Shown here piece by piece: positions 42,784 through 55,600 of a DNA stretch of 64,000 bases. Within the stretch, counting starts at the first letter, position 1. Each line of letters opens with the position of its first letter. The translations under genes were made by a program, and so were the position numbers. Under the pieces are notes generated by a model. That model was not told where the DNA came from, searched no databases, and worked only from the letters and a program-made list of their open reading frames with translations. This DNA comes from Annona cherimola. Its lineage: Eukaryota; Streptophyta; Magnoliopsida; Magnoliales; Annonaceae. The stretch lies in NCBI GenBank assembly GCA_030490835.1, contig CM059973.1, positions 53,758,008 to 53,822,007 of the forward strand, given 5' to 3'.

Positions 42784-43978
42784 TTAGGGGCTAAGAAATT
42801 TCATCCAAGCCATTAGTCTCTTGCAATTGCATCTCATCCATCTAGTTGGAAGAGGTCATTGCATAATAGATTTTGATGTTGTTGGACAAAGTCCGGGTCT
42901 GGGGTTCCTTGCCGGAGTTGGTGACATCTGCTCTCCGTGAGATGGAGACGCTGATTTTTGCCTGCTTATTGCATGCAATATTTGTTCGATATTGAGGCTG
43001 GAATCAAAGGTAGCCAGTGGATTAGGTGATGATAGCTTGGGTAGTGTAGTCGCTGACAAGGTAGAGCATGCAAATGTTGAATTGACGTCGATTTCCCATC
43101 ATTTGAATTTTCTCTTACTTTTTTATTTTTTGAAAAGAATTTCTCTTACTTAGAAATGAGTAAATCTGTCATTGCTGAGGATGATGGTTGCTAGCTTTTT
43201 ACTACCGCTAGTTGGATATTGGCTGGAGATGCAGTGCTTAGGACGACTGTCTTGAAGAAGAAAACAACCAGATAGGTTTGCTTGGTCAATCAAATTGATG
43301 CTCGTGGCTGTTTGCTGAAGAAAGCCACACATGATTAGAGTGTTGCTATTGATATGAGCGGATGCGAGCAGGTTGCAATTTCGAGTTTGCTACCAGTCGA
43401 CCAAAAGTGTTAATGACGGAATTGGCCATTGTGATTTGAAAATAAGGTGGCTTGAATTTCTACTTGGTTGGCTTCCTGCAGTGGTTTGATGTGGATAGAT
43501 TTTTGAGCTTGCCAGAATTAAAGGCGTGGTTATGATTAATTGGTCAATGGTGAAAGGGTATAAGATGCTCAGATCGATGGATTTGCTTGGAACATCTGTT
43601 GGCGTCTGCTTCTCTTAGCAAGGATGATTCACTGGCTGCGATAGATGGGCATTTGCATGTCTGGTATTCTTTTGGTGGCTGGAAAAATCGGATTGCGATT
43701 GATTGCTGAAAAGATCAGGCAATACAAGTTTTCTACTAGTTGGTGTTGATCGGAGAAGAGAGGGTTACCGAAAAGGTTAGAAGATGACCGCTGATCAAAG
43801 CTTAGTTTTGTGAAGGGATTGCCGAAGTTGGGTTGGTTTGCTGCTGCCGGTGGGTGAGGGAGAAAGGCAGCCATGGCTTCCTTCACTTTGAGATGGTGGA
43901 GCATTAAACTTAGTGCTTTGGCAGTGCATCCTGATTAGTGCACCTACAATCCATATATGCACAATCTTGGAAGCCAAT
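42784..43978 (-). other. Unclassified block with fragmentary - strand open frames
   Basis: GC is higher than in the flanks. On the - strand several open stretches follow one another (43977 down to 42856) with Pro/Ser/Asn-rich composition such as FLPHPPAAANQPNFGNPF. They could be a decayed retroelement ORF or a gene fragment. I recognise no domain. Confidence 0.35.
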
Positions 43979-44215
43979 CATATGCACCCGCATGCATTGA
44001 GGCTCAATGTACTCAGGTGTACTACACCTATTTTTCAATTTTTTTTTGAATTTTTTTTCATAAAACTGTTAATCTAAGTGTATTTAATATATGTATCAAT
44101 TTTTACTATTTTTGGAGATTTTTAGATTTTTTTTTAAAATTTTTAAAATTCAGTGGCATTTTTGTATACACCCAGGTGCATTAAGGCTCAATGCGCATGG
44201 TTGCATACAACTGCA
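43979..44215. mobile_element. PAL-1 foldback MITE, internally deleted
   Basis: The left tip is ATGCACCCGCATGCATTGAGG followed by ACTCAGGTGTACTACACC. The left core TATTTAATATATGTATCAA runs to AATTCAGTGGCATTTTTG, where it jumps directly to a right tip ACACCCAGGTGCATTAAGG. Most of the right arm is missing. Confidence 0.65.
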
Positions 44216-44399
44216 CCCCCATAATCTTTGCCATTAAAACATTATAAAATTATACACTAGTAATTTTAGGCAATCCTGAGATGTCCTTGAAATGATAAAT
44301 CAAATTATTACTTACATAATTTCATATAATCATATCATTTCAAATTCTAAAAATAATATATGATAACCCATTTTAATATTACTATTTCAAAATAAAGAA

Positions 44400-44812
44400 A
44401 TGATTCTGTTAGTCCGGGCTAAGCAAATGTCTTACTCAGCCCATCTTAAAAAACCCATTTACAATATTTTTTATTTATTCTTCATATACTTATTTTTCTA
44501 AGTGTATTTAATATATAAATCAAAATTTACCATTTTTGGATATGTGTATATATTATTTTACGATTTTTAAACATCTATGTGTATATATATTTGAAAATAC
44601 CATTATATTTAAAAATATAAAAAAATATTTACGCATATGCAAAAATGGTAAAACTTGCTTTATTTATTTTTTTGATGGGTAACTTGGTTTATATATTAAA
44701 TATATTTAGATAAACAAGTGTAGAAAGAAAAAAGTAAAAAAAATATTGTAAATGAGTTTTTTAAAGTGGGCTAAGCGAGACATTTGTGTAGCCCACGCTA
44801 ATATGATCATTC
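44400..44812. mobile_element. PAL-2 foldback MITE
   Basis: The left tip is TTAGTCCGGGCTAAGCAAATG and the right tip GGGCTAAGCGAGACATTTGTG followed by TAGCCCACGCTAA. The core contains CATTTTTGGATATGTGTATA and its inverse. A 30-bp stretch (TTTATTTTTTTGATGGGTAA) looks like a later insertion into the right arm. Confidence 0.7.
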
Positions 44813-45200
44813 CTCTTCAAAATATCTATTTAAATCTTCTAAATTCAATGAATATCAAGGTTTCATCAAAATTATATTTCTATGATAATTTCATATAGAA
44901 CATATATTTAATTCTCTTTTTATAATGTAAGTGTGAAATTAATATGAAAATATGTAAAAAAATTTCAAAGTATCATGGGCATATATAGTTGATTGCATAT
45001 ATGTTTTGGATGTGGACATAGCTTAGAGTGACAGCAAATATATTATGAGGTTGATATATTCAACTACTAATAATGTTGTTGTAGTATATGTTTATTGCCT
45101 TTCCTTTCTTACTTTTTCCTTTTGTTATGCTTACTATTACCATTGTTATTATTGGTTGCCACCCTGATATAAGTGGATCCTTTTTTCTTAACATATTATA

Positions 45201-45529
45201 AGTGTATTTAGGAAGTGATAAAACTTTTAGGCGAAAAGTGTTTTATGTAAAAGTTTTTGAAATGAGAAAAATAATGTGATATAATAAAGATAATGATAAA
45301 AAAAGAATAAAGTTAAAATGCATAGGTTAGTTGTATATGTAGTTGTGTAGAAATAACTGAAAAGTAAGATAATTTTATAAAAAATGTGAAGAAATAATTA
45401 AGAAATAGTGTACTTGTGAATAATAAAAAGTTTTAGATTGAAAAATTTTAACTGAAAAGTTTTATAGTGAAATAACACATTACGAAATATTTTAGTTTAA
45501 AAAATTTTATGTGTAGCCAAATACAACCT
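45201..45529 (+). mobile_element. Tourist-like MITE, diverged
   Basis: It starts AGTGTATTTAGGAAGTGA and ends GCCAAATACAACCT, flanked by ATA at 45198-45200 and 45530-45532. The body is colinear with the copy at 18317, with extra sequence near the right end. Confidence 0.7.
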
Positions 45530-48500
45530 ATATATTTTGGGAGGACAAGTTTTGGTACAGTAGTGTGGTCATCATAGAAGCCACAATGGGACACCAGAAA
45601 GTCATTTTTAGGCTTGTATATGGAAAAAACTATATTTGATCCAAACTGAGGTTCATCTTTATATTAGTAGGGCAAAAATAGAAATCGATTAATCTAAACT
45701 AGTTAGGTGCTTATAAGATGAGGACTAGAGATCATAAGGAGACTCCCTAGAGTTATAACATGCTTAACATGAGGATTACGGGCACACGACAGCTATGATT
45801 TGATTAGTTTTATTCTTATGTAGATGAGGTTGCGTGAGATAAGATGTAAGGTTAATATTAAAAGTCAAAAACTAAACATAATATGCATGGACACCTAAAC
45901 TAACCTAATCATGATATATTTGAGAATGTGTGAGCAAATTAGTGGCCAAGATGACTTGGAAACATGGCCACATAGAGAATCAAGGGAGAGTGATGATGTG
46001 AATCGGTAGGTGTAATGAATAAGTATGTTCAGAAGTTGTTTTGAATATGGTTAAGAAGCATATTTACACCATTTTAATCACATCCATTACTGTCCCTACC
46101 TATTATGAACATGACATAAATGACCAAGAGGTGCGTCTATATATAGTCTAGTGGAGTCAATTGCTCTCATTGAAAATTTTAAAATGTTAATTTTTTTACT
46201 ATCATATTCTTATAAAGTAAAATATTTTACTTTTGTTACTCTCACTAGATAGAACTTATTGACCCCACTGATTAGTATTTATTTTCATATTAATTTTGTT
46301 AATATATTATAATATTATGGGTGTAACTTGGATAGAGTACCCATAAATACCCACCAATCCAATCCTACTTTTGGTAGGGTAGACTAGGAAAATTTATTCA
46401 TGAGTATAGATAGGTAAAAAAATATTACTCCCTCCCCACATTTTCTAAGGGTAGGTCAGATAGGTTAGGTATTAAAAACCAACTTAGATGGGTACCTTAG
46501 TAGATAAGTAAATAAATACATATAACTATATGATAATATATGTATTATATAACATAGAATAGTGCAGCATGCATGAGAAGAGTGTTTAAACAAATTTTTA
46601 GATGTTTTCATTTTTTCTCAACACCCATTTTTCCAAAAGTTTTTTATTCTCAAATGCCTGTCCATATAAAATAAAGACTACTTTACCTTTCTAGTTTTTG
46701 CTTAATCAAGCCCTAAAATTTTCAAGCTATGCATGTTCTAAAAGCTCCCTCCATGATATGTTAACACTATTAACTTTTTTTTTACTGTTAACAGCTTTTT
46801 TATTATTAATGTTAATGTGTAAAAGTGTATTACTATAGAATGTACCAGATTCATATAATATTATAATATCACTTTACTATTTCTATTAAGTGTTAAAAAT
46901 TCTTACTATGAAAATATTTGATATTATTCCAATAAAATAATATTATTTTTATTAATTAAGGAACCAACTTAGAACCGAAATCAGAATCAAACCTATAGAT
47001 AATGGGTAGGATATGGTGCGTTAGAAAACAAATCAAAAAATGGGCAGGATAGGGTGCGTGCCCAAACCAAACCGCCAAGTTGCAGCCCTATATTTTATAT
47101 TAAGATTTCTTGGACTTGATAATTTTCATTAGTAATTAAAATATGTGACAACTCATAAATAAACTTTACATGCGTTTAATTATGAGAATGAATTCTGACT
47201 TGGAACTCCATCAATCGACGTTTCAGGTACAAGAGAATCTCATTTTCTTTATAACTTCTGTAGTAAGATAATAATGCCTCTATTTTTGATCTTATGTTTA
47301 AAATTTCAAATCACTTCTTGGATTGCTAGTTCGAAAGCTTTTTCGTAACTTTCCAAATTTTTGAAGAGAATATGCTATTCTTTCTTTAAATTAAAATTTT
47401 CTTCTTTGAGAATTTAGAATATTAAATATATTTGTAATATGTGTACCAGAGCAAAGTCCAGTGATAACACACCTAGCCATGCGTGAGTGACATCCTCGAA
47501 TTGAGTCTAGAGGGAGTTATGTTTCCAATGCGATGATATAATAAAAAATCTATTTGTAATATGATAGTTTTCTTATAAACTATTGGTTGCAGCTTTGCTA
47601 GTACTTATTAATTCCTTACAATTTTTTTTTATTTAGTCTATAAAATTTTCGTTATATAATAATTTACTTCTTTTTATTTGAAAATGATTATGTGAGTATG
47701 ATGAATGTACCTATCCTCGATTATATTAACTTTTAAAATTAAATATGAAAATGTCAAGGACTTCTTTAGAATTTTTCTTAATATTTTAGCTTAATATATA
47801 ACTATGTCTAAGCATTTTCATTTGAAAATTTGAATATCATTATGCGCGATGTTGGTGGTTGTTAAATGTATTATGAATTAAATATATTAGTTCATGATAA
47901 GTCTAAATTTGGTCTGAAGCTTGGACAAACCAGATTAGATACTTAATTTATCAAAGATAATAGTTAGATGTATGGACATAACTTTTTATGTGGAAAAGAT
48001 TGGCCTATGAATACAAAATACTCAAAAATCACAAGTCGATCAAGTAAAAATTCAATTATTTCAAACTTTTGAATACATGAAGTAGGAGATACAAGATTAG
48101 TTATTTCTTCTTTTGTTGTCCACAAAAACTCCTTCTCTGAGGAAAGATTCCTTTGAGAGAATTGGCTTGATCCAAAAATCTTCTCTCACAGCAGTGGGTA
48201 TAATGTTGCTTTTATATATGGCTCAGCTGAAGACAACACATGTCTAGTATAAGAAGAAGATTCATAATCATCTCAATTATATCTTTCACAAGATGATTTA
48301 TCCTTCTCTGATTAGAAGAACGTCGAATAAGGTCTGTCATGGGCAACTTATGATGATTAGGCCTACATTGCCTCCCATTGTCGTCAAAGTTGCTGTTAAT
48401 GTAGGATAGTAATGCTCTACTTGAAGGCTACAACATTAACTAGTTTCTTTTAGTGAGAAGCTTAGTTGATGCCGGGTTGATATGAAGGTGTTAGTTTCAT

Positions 48501-49207
48501 CCTACTATAATGTAAAAGAGGTTCGACCTTCATGTCCAAGGGTACGCCCTTAATCAATGGCCAAGCATACAAGCTTAGGTTGGTCGAGGAGAGTTCACCG
48601 ACCCATCTTATTACATCATGGTATTAGTGACTCTTTGAGCCAAAAGGTCGACTTTTTACTCAACCCTTATGCGATAGTTTAATACGTATATGTAGAAAGG
48701 TTTTATCGACATAGGACTCAAATTATATGTGATAATTGAAAGCAAATTTTAGTCAAATAGAAATTAAAATAATAATATAAGAATTATATAATTTATTTAA
48801 TTCATTACTTTAATTTTATATTTAACTATAAAATTTTCTAATCATTGGTGGTTGTTGTAAGTTGCACATAGGGGTGAAAATCGGGATGAGTTAGGGTGTA
48901 CCCAACCCTAACTTTACATTAAAAAATTCTGTTTGACAAAACTTTTTGTATCTAGTTGGGACAAGGTTGGTTCGACCCTCACTTTTTTTTAATAGATCTG
49001 GGAACAAACTTCGAGTTGATTTTCGGTAGGTATCAGGATAAAGGGTCAAGTTGAAAAAGCAGGTCAAAGTTTAAAAATTTATATACATATAAATATAAAC
49101 TATATCTATGATAAATTTAAAGATTAAATGCTTCAATATTTCACTGTTTAGTGAATAAAACACAATTGTCGTAACAAAGTATTAGTAAATTTTTTTTAAT
49201 AATTTCA
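45530..49207. other. Gene-free AT-rich spacer
   Basis: I see no gene. A stretch at 47900-48740 with TTTTATATATGGCTCAG near 48210 could be LTR-derived. GTCCAGTGATAACACACC with TCGAATTGAGTC near 47458-47506 faintly resembles pol III boxes. None can be delimited. Confidence 0.35.
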
Positions 49208-49217
49208 TTTACAACTT

Positions 49218-49344
49218 TTTTTTGATGAGATGGAGCCACTGCTCACAGCTGATGCTGGTTTGCAAAGAGGGGGGCTCGAAACCCCGACACTGGGCATTCA
49301 TGCCTGCATGTGTTGCTAGTTGGCTTACGGCCAGACACATTTCT
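49218..49344 (-). mobile_element. SINE-like insertion with poly(A) and a 10-bp target duplication
   Basis: On the - strand it contains GGGGTTTCGAGCCCC, similar to a pol III B box, and ends CCATCTCATC followed by eight As. It is flanked by TTTACAACTT at 49208-49217 and 49345-49354. The A box is not clear. The tail plus duplication show retroposition. Assignment as a tRNA-derived SINE is inference. Confidence 0.65.
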
Positions 49345-49354
49345 TTTACAACTT

Positions 49355-50812
49355 AACCTTGATAAATATGTATATCAATCTTAAAAAAGACATCGATGTA
49401 AATTTCAAATTATAATTAAAAATGATAAATTGCAAAATAATAATATTCAAACAACATTGATAATATATTTTATTTCATTGATAAATATGTGGATGAGATA
49501 ACTTGATCAACATATATTCGATTAAAAAATAAAAATTTATCAATATAAACAAACTATATAGTTAAATGTATATCAACATAAATCATATTTATATTAATAA
49601 GTCACAAAGTTAAACATATTTATCCAACAAAACAACATTCACATAAGTAAGTCATATAATTTATAAAAATAATTTATACATTGCGAGTCAAGGTGGTTTC
49701 AAGGCGTGTTAGGACATGGTCAACCAGCCCCGCCCCTTACAATTGAAATACGGGTCTAAAATCTTGACCCTATTTTCACCCATAATTGTACCCTAACATA
49801 TCTCTTTTAAAAAATATATTTAACAATATTAAACGTTATTTTTAGAAATCCAATTTATAAATTATTAACTTGCCCCTACTGACCCAAGGTCCAAGATCTG
49901 CCACTGCAAATGACCTAGTAAGGCTCGTTAGAAATCAAGTAGCAAATAAGGAAGAAATTAAGCGAAGAATGTAGTAGTAGTAATACGCATCATGTAGAGA
50001 AGGAAAGATTATTGTTAAAACGCAGATATGAAATTAAGCTATAATAGATTACATTCAATGTAAATGCTATTTGAGATCATGATTATCATGCATTTATAGA
50101 ATAAAAATTAAAAAGTAAAATCAAAATCATAGTAGATGCATTACGGCTAACAATAGTAATGTAAACTCCACTCGATTCTCAAGATTTTAAAGTTATATAT
50201 TAGTTAATAGTTTAAAGAATGATTTAGGAGCTTAAGCTAAGCTTGATAGATGTATTTTAAAGCCTATATATTAAAATTAGCAAATATAAATTCAAAGTTA
50301 CATGAAAATTAACTCAAACATAGAATTTTTAACGTCTTTCACTATTTCTTCAAGAATTTGGTCAAGCTAGTTATATACGCAATAAAATTATCACGTGTAT
50401 TTTTTTAAAAAACCATCACTTGGAGAAATTAAACATAAGTACATAATTTAAGTAGGATAAATGAATAAAAATATAAAATCAAAAGATAAATCATCAGAAT
50501 TTCTTTTAACAAGGTTACGTTATAAGTATCACTTATATAGTTTTATCTCAAATTAAGCAACATAAATGGGTTGGTAATGATGCACCAAAATCATGAAAAA
50601 TATATGGGAGATATTCTATTATATGGATTTTAAGGCTAAAGAATTAGTTGATGAAAAATCAATAATTTATGTGATTTTTATAGCACTTAAGTAGTTGCCA
50701 GCGAGACACTTAACGACTATGTATATAGATTATGCTTCACGAATTTGAAAAATTTTAATATCATATAACAATTTTTCTATGTTGAAAATTTGAATACATC
50801 ATGGGTGTGTTT
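49355..50812. other. Gene-free AT-rich spacer
   Basis: I see nothing I can support here. There are no long open frames and no defined element. Confidence 0.4.
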
Positions 50813-51076
50813 ATTTCAATGAAAAACTTTTCAATCTAAAACTTTTCATTTTCCACAACTATCTTAATTTTTAATTATTTTTTCACATTTTTATACAAAC
50901 TATACTTTTCAATCATTTATACTCAACTAACCACAAAACCAATACATTTATTTTAACTATATTTTCTTTATTCATCATTATTACCCCTATCTTATTGGAT
51001 AATCTTCTCTCATGTCAAAAAATTTTGCACAAAAGAATTTTCATTCAAAAGTTTTATCACTTTCAAAACACATCCC
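50813..51076 (-). mobile_element. Tourist-like MITE
   Basis: It starts GGGTGTGTTTATTTCAATG and ends TTCAAAACACATCCC. The flanks are CAT and ATA, so the duplication has decayed. The body matches the copy at 36997. Confidence 0.75.
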
Positions 51077-54000
51077 ATATAAGAATGTTAAAAGTATAAT
51101 TGAGAAAATTAAGTAAATTATAAATGTAATGCCCATTGCTTAGACATCCTTAATGACTAGTTAATAGGTACCATGTGACTCAAGAAAAATTTGACAGCAT
51201 CTTCTCATAGCCAATAAGGGGGGAGGTATAGAATACATAACCTGTTATATATAAACATTACAATCCCATTCAAAAATTTAAAATCAAACTCTATGTTCAT
51301 ATATATTTACATGCTCATACCATAGAGACATTTATTAGTAAAAAAGTCATCATATTCCGTTGTTACATAACAAGGTAACCTAAAAGATTATCATACCTAT
51401 GTTTGCATAATTTGTAGTGAAGTTCAAAATGCACAATTATAACACGTTCACAGTTGAGTGAAGTAAGAAAGTATTTACATTCACTAGTATCAAACAAAAG
51501 TACAGAGTTCAAAAACAACCAAGAATACAAGCCCTAATCTATTGATTTAAGTCTTGAGGATTATGTTCTCCTCTAGCCCAATCCCAAGATGTCTCACTTG
51601 ATTGTGATAGAAAGGCAAAATAACAAATCACATGAATTTAAATAGACTTAATAGGTAGATAGCAGTTAACACAAAAATAGAAATAAATAAGACCTATGAT
51701 GCACATGTCATGACAATGATGTAGTATGCTAACTCCTAAATGACGATGCATAATGTGGAATTAACACTTATGCCCAAAAATATATATATATATATATATT
51801 ATCACATGTCTTTAATAGGTCATACATAACCCTCCCTTCATGTCAGTTAAGGGTCATGAACAACCCTTTACTCATATTAATTATGAGTCATGAACAACTT
51901 TATACAACCATGCAACTCATTCATTCATATACATAGTTATATCTAAAGTTATGTGATGTAATATGCCCACGATCATACTCATGCATTGAATTGTCAAACT
52001 ATAACCACGTATCTCGAATAGTGCATCCTCCAATATACACAAAATGAGTATCACAAACCACGCATACAACATCAATAAAATCAACAAATGTTTACTTTAA
52101 CTTTAGCAAACCAATTATTGCATAGGCATTTTACGAAACATTTGATAGGCGTTAAAGAAAAAATCTAGTTCTTCATACCAATTCACCACACATGAGCCAT
52201 ATCATATTCTAGTGACGTGAAAACTACTAATATGTCATCTATTTTACTAAATTTGCACAGCAATATCTAATGTCTCCTGAATCCATCCAACCTTAGCTTG
52301 CTCTGAATCCTAAAATGCCTTGACCGTGAAATTTTTTAGATGGTACCCATTTCCACTAGCCCTATAATACGTTTAAGGCGAGATTCCATCATTAACTTGA
52401 GAAAAGAACATCTACTTATCGTGATTATGATTTTTTCTAAAAAAATAACCCTAGACTCGGATCTCTAGGATTTCAAGATCCCTGGAGGTAAATCAATGAT
52501 ATTTGAGGCGATTTAGTGAATTTCTAGAAAGGTCTAGGGTTGGATCGAGGGCTAGGGAGAAGAGAAAAAGGAAAGGAGAAGAAGCAGAGATGAGGATCGA
52601 AGAAGAAAAGCGAAGGATCGTGTGCCATAAATGACGCATCAATCATACACGTCTAAATTAATACCCAATAAATCATATCACAATCAAGTAGAGTAGCTAC
52701 ACAAATATGCTAGTGCATAACTCATATTCATGTCTAATATGCTCGTGAATGGCGTCCCATACAACCTAACATGCTAAGATCATAATACATGCATGCATGC
52801 ACTACATGTCCCTTAAGTGCCACATCTATATACAGTGTACACAACACTAACATCATTAATTACTAGTTGTATATTCGTAGATTTCCTTATGGTTAGGGAA
52901 TGATTATAATAAAAATACATGGACCTCATAATGAATGTACATATCTCACAATCCTATATGATAAAAACATGTAGCAGTTGTATATATGCATATTTATAAC
53001 TCACTTAATTTTCTCAATATTTCATTTTCAACATATTTCATATGATGTATCCAAATTTTCAACATTAAAAAATGGTTATATGATATTAAACTTTCCAAAT
53101 TCATGAAGTAGAATCCATATACATAACTGCTACATAAAATGTCCTGCTAAATGGCCAGGAGAATTTTCAGTGCTCAAAGTTTTTGTCAAACAAAGGCATT
53201 GAAGGCAATTATGCATGCCTTCGAACCATGGTGCGGTTTGATAATTTTGAATAATTTGATGCCATGTAAATAATTTAGAATACTATAAATGCCTAATAAA
53301 ATTTATTAGAAGTTAAAAATCATTAAAATTTTCAAATTCATGAAGCATAACAATGATTTTTTATTCTAGACTCAAGCAATGAGTTTTTTATAAGCACCGT
53401 TTGACATTGACGGAAGGAAAAAATTTTACCCCACTTTCGTGGTGCCTTGGTGTCCCACTCTACATACCGGCAACTATTACAGTGAAAATCCGGCAGTATC
53501 TCCTCAAAATCTAAGACAATTTGGAAAGTAAAAGATCACCTGTAATGAGAAATTATTTGAACAACCCTAGATATTCATAATTAAAGATATGGTAACAGAA
53601 ACAAGTTCTAAATCATGACATTTCAAAACCATCATTAATACCTAAAAATAAAAGTACAACTCAACCGTACATCACAATTCACAATAACCACAATAGACTT
53701 TATATTAATAAATCATAATCTTATAATATAAATACATCTCACGGCTCATCACATAATACAAATGTATTTTTGTATATAATAACCAAATCGAATTAATTAC
53801 AATCTTATATTTGTCATGATTTGCCTCTACTTGCAATAACACAACTCAGCTTCTAGTTGGGTATTTAATTCGCGTACTGCTAAAGATGTTGATAATAAAT
53901 AAGTGAATCAAGGCAAACTCAATGAGTAAGATTACAGTAAGTGAAAACCAAAATTCATAATCTTGATTAAAATACCCGGTCAAACATCATCGAACAAGGC

Positions 54001-55600
54001 TTCTCACATACTAGAATACAAATCCCTACTCAATTTGAATTGTGTAATAGACTAATTAACATGAGGAATGTTTTGTAACCACGTGACTCATGTGCCATTG
54101 ATGTGCTCTTATATCAATACTAGGAGATGCAACTGAACTAACATATGTACATGCAACAGGAGTCGATCTTTAACCTAAATATAAAGATCATTCTATGCCA
54201 TGCTACATCCAAACTAAACTTGCAAAGCATAGGTGCGTCTCAACATTTCTACATTTATTCCAGTCTATTGATCTCTCTAAACCTCCACTTCCACCTAGAG
54301 CGATTGATTGCTATGGGTTTCCACCCCAAATGTTGCCATATGGCGCAAATTAGTACCTAACTGGCACAAATAATGTAGAAGCCCCATCGGCATAATGTGG
54401 CACAAATCTGAAAATAGTCCAACTCATCTATAAGTGTACAAATAGCTGGTCTTCAAATATAACCGAGGTATAGATAAATCCAACACCCAAAAATAAAAAA
54501 TTTCTATATTTTAAATCATCGCAATCACGTTAGGAATGTCGTGCAACCTTGCCAATATCACATGTTCAGCCTTTAAGTTCAGCAAATGACAACCCATGTT
54601 GTGAAAATGTCATCAACTTGGAGCACTCAGCTCTTCTATCTATTGTCACAAGCCAAGTGCTTAATAACATGTCCCATCATGCAAACCCTCATGGAAACAT
54701 ACACTTAGCAAATGCCTCGACATATTCACAAATATAAAGTGGGGCAGCTCCCAAAAGTGATTTCATCAGTGAGTTTCATGGACTTACCTAATTCGTCTCA
54801 CTAGTATTTACATTCATGTGAGATGAGGTTTATTCATAAAACCATCACTCTAATAATAGCCAAACATCCATCACTTCTAAGAAAAACATCTCTAACTTGT
54901 GATCAAGCTATCACCATCAAACCTCATTCATTCATTAATCTTTCTCAACATCCAATGAATAATTTGGATCTAACATCATATGATAGTCAACTAGTGTGTC
55001 ACCTTAGGGTATCATCCCATGATTTTACTTAATCTACCCATGCATGCAAATTCATTTTGTATCTGATGTGGGCTATACATGAAAATCCCTTATTTTCTCA
55101 AAATTATAGGTTCTTTATCCTATAGCCATTTTCAAGAATTTTACTCAACATTCCTTGCTCATTTTCATTTAATTTCAGCGTAGTGACATTCATTATGCAT
55201 TTAAACAAACATTTGATATGCAATATTTAGAAAACATAGATACCTTACTTAACATATTAATATTCAACATCACATATTTACTAAAGTATGAAAAATCTTA
55301 TTCCAGTCATCTAATATATGTATTTCCATCGGAAACCCTAAAATCTCATAAACTTCAAAATTTTTCAATTTTAGGTTTTCTATAAAAGTTACTCTAAATC
55401 CTCATTTCAAACTAAAATATCCATATTCAAGGTTCAACACACAATTTAGAAACAAAATCTACGAGAAAAGCATTATAATTGTCTCATATGTAAACTTTTC
55501 AGTCGTGAAGCCGGGGCTTCATATGACTTCAACATTTTTCCACTCCTAATCTATACCAAATCAACAATAATAATATTTTGGAAATAATTATTAAATTTCA
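51077..55600 (-). mobile_element. Decayed LTR-retrotransposon sequence (probable - orientation)
   Basis: No coding domain survives. 51820-51920 (CATGTCAGTTAAGGGTCATG) matches 36890-36990 inverted. 53430-53540 contains ATCCGGCAGTATCTCCTC, a kind of block I associate with non-coding parts of plant gypsy elements. It also holds a (TA)n tract at about 51780-51799 and a purine-rich block at 52545-52620. Limits are uncertain. Confidence 0.35.

Noticed and set aside
49218..49344. A functional tRNA gene
   Set aside because: There is a B-box-like word but no cloverleaf and no A box at the right spacing, and it has a poly(A) tail and target duplication.
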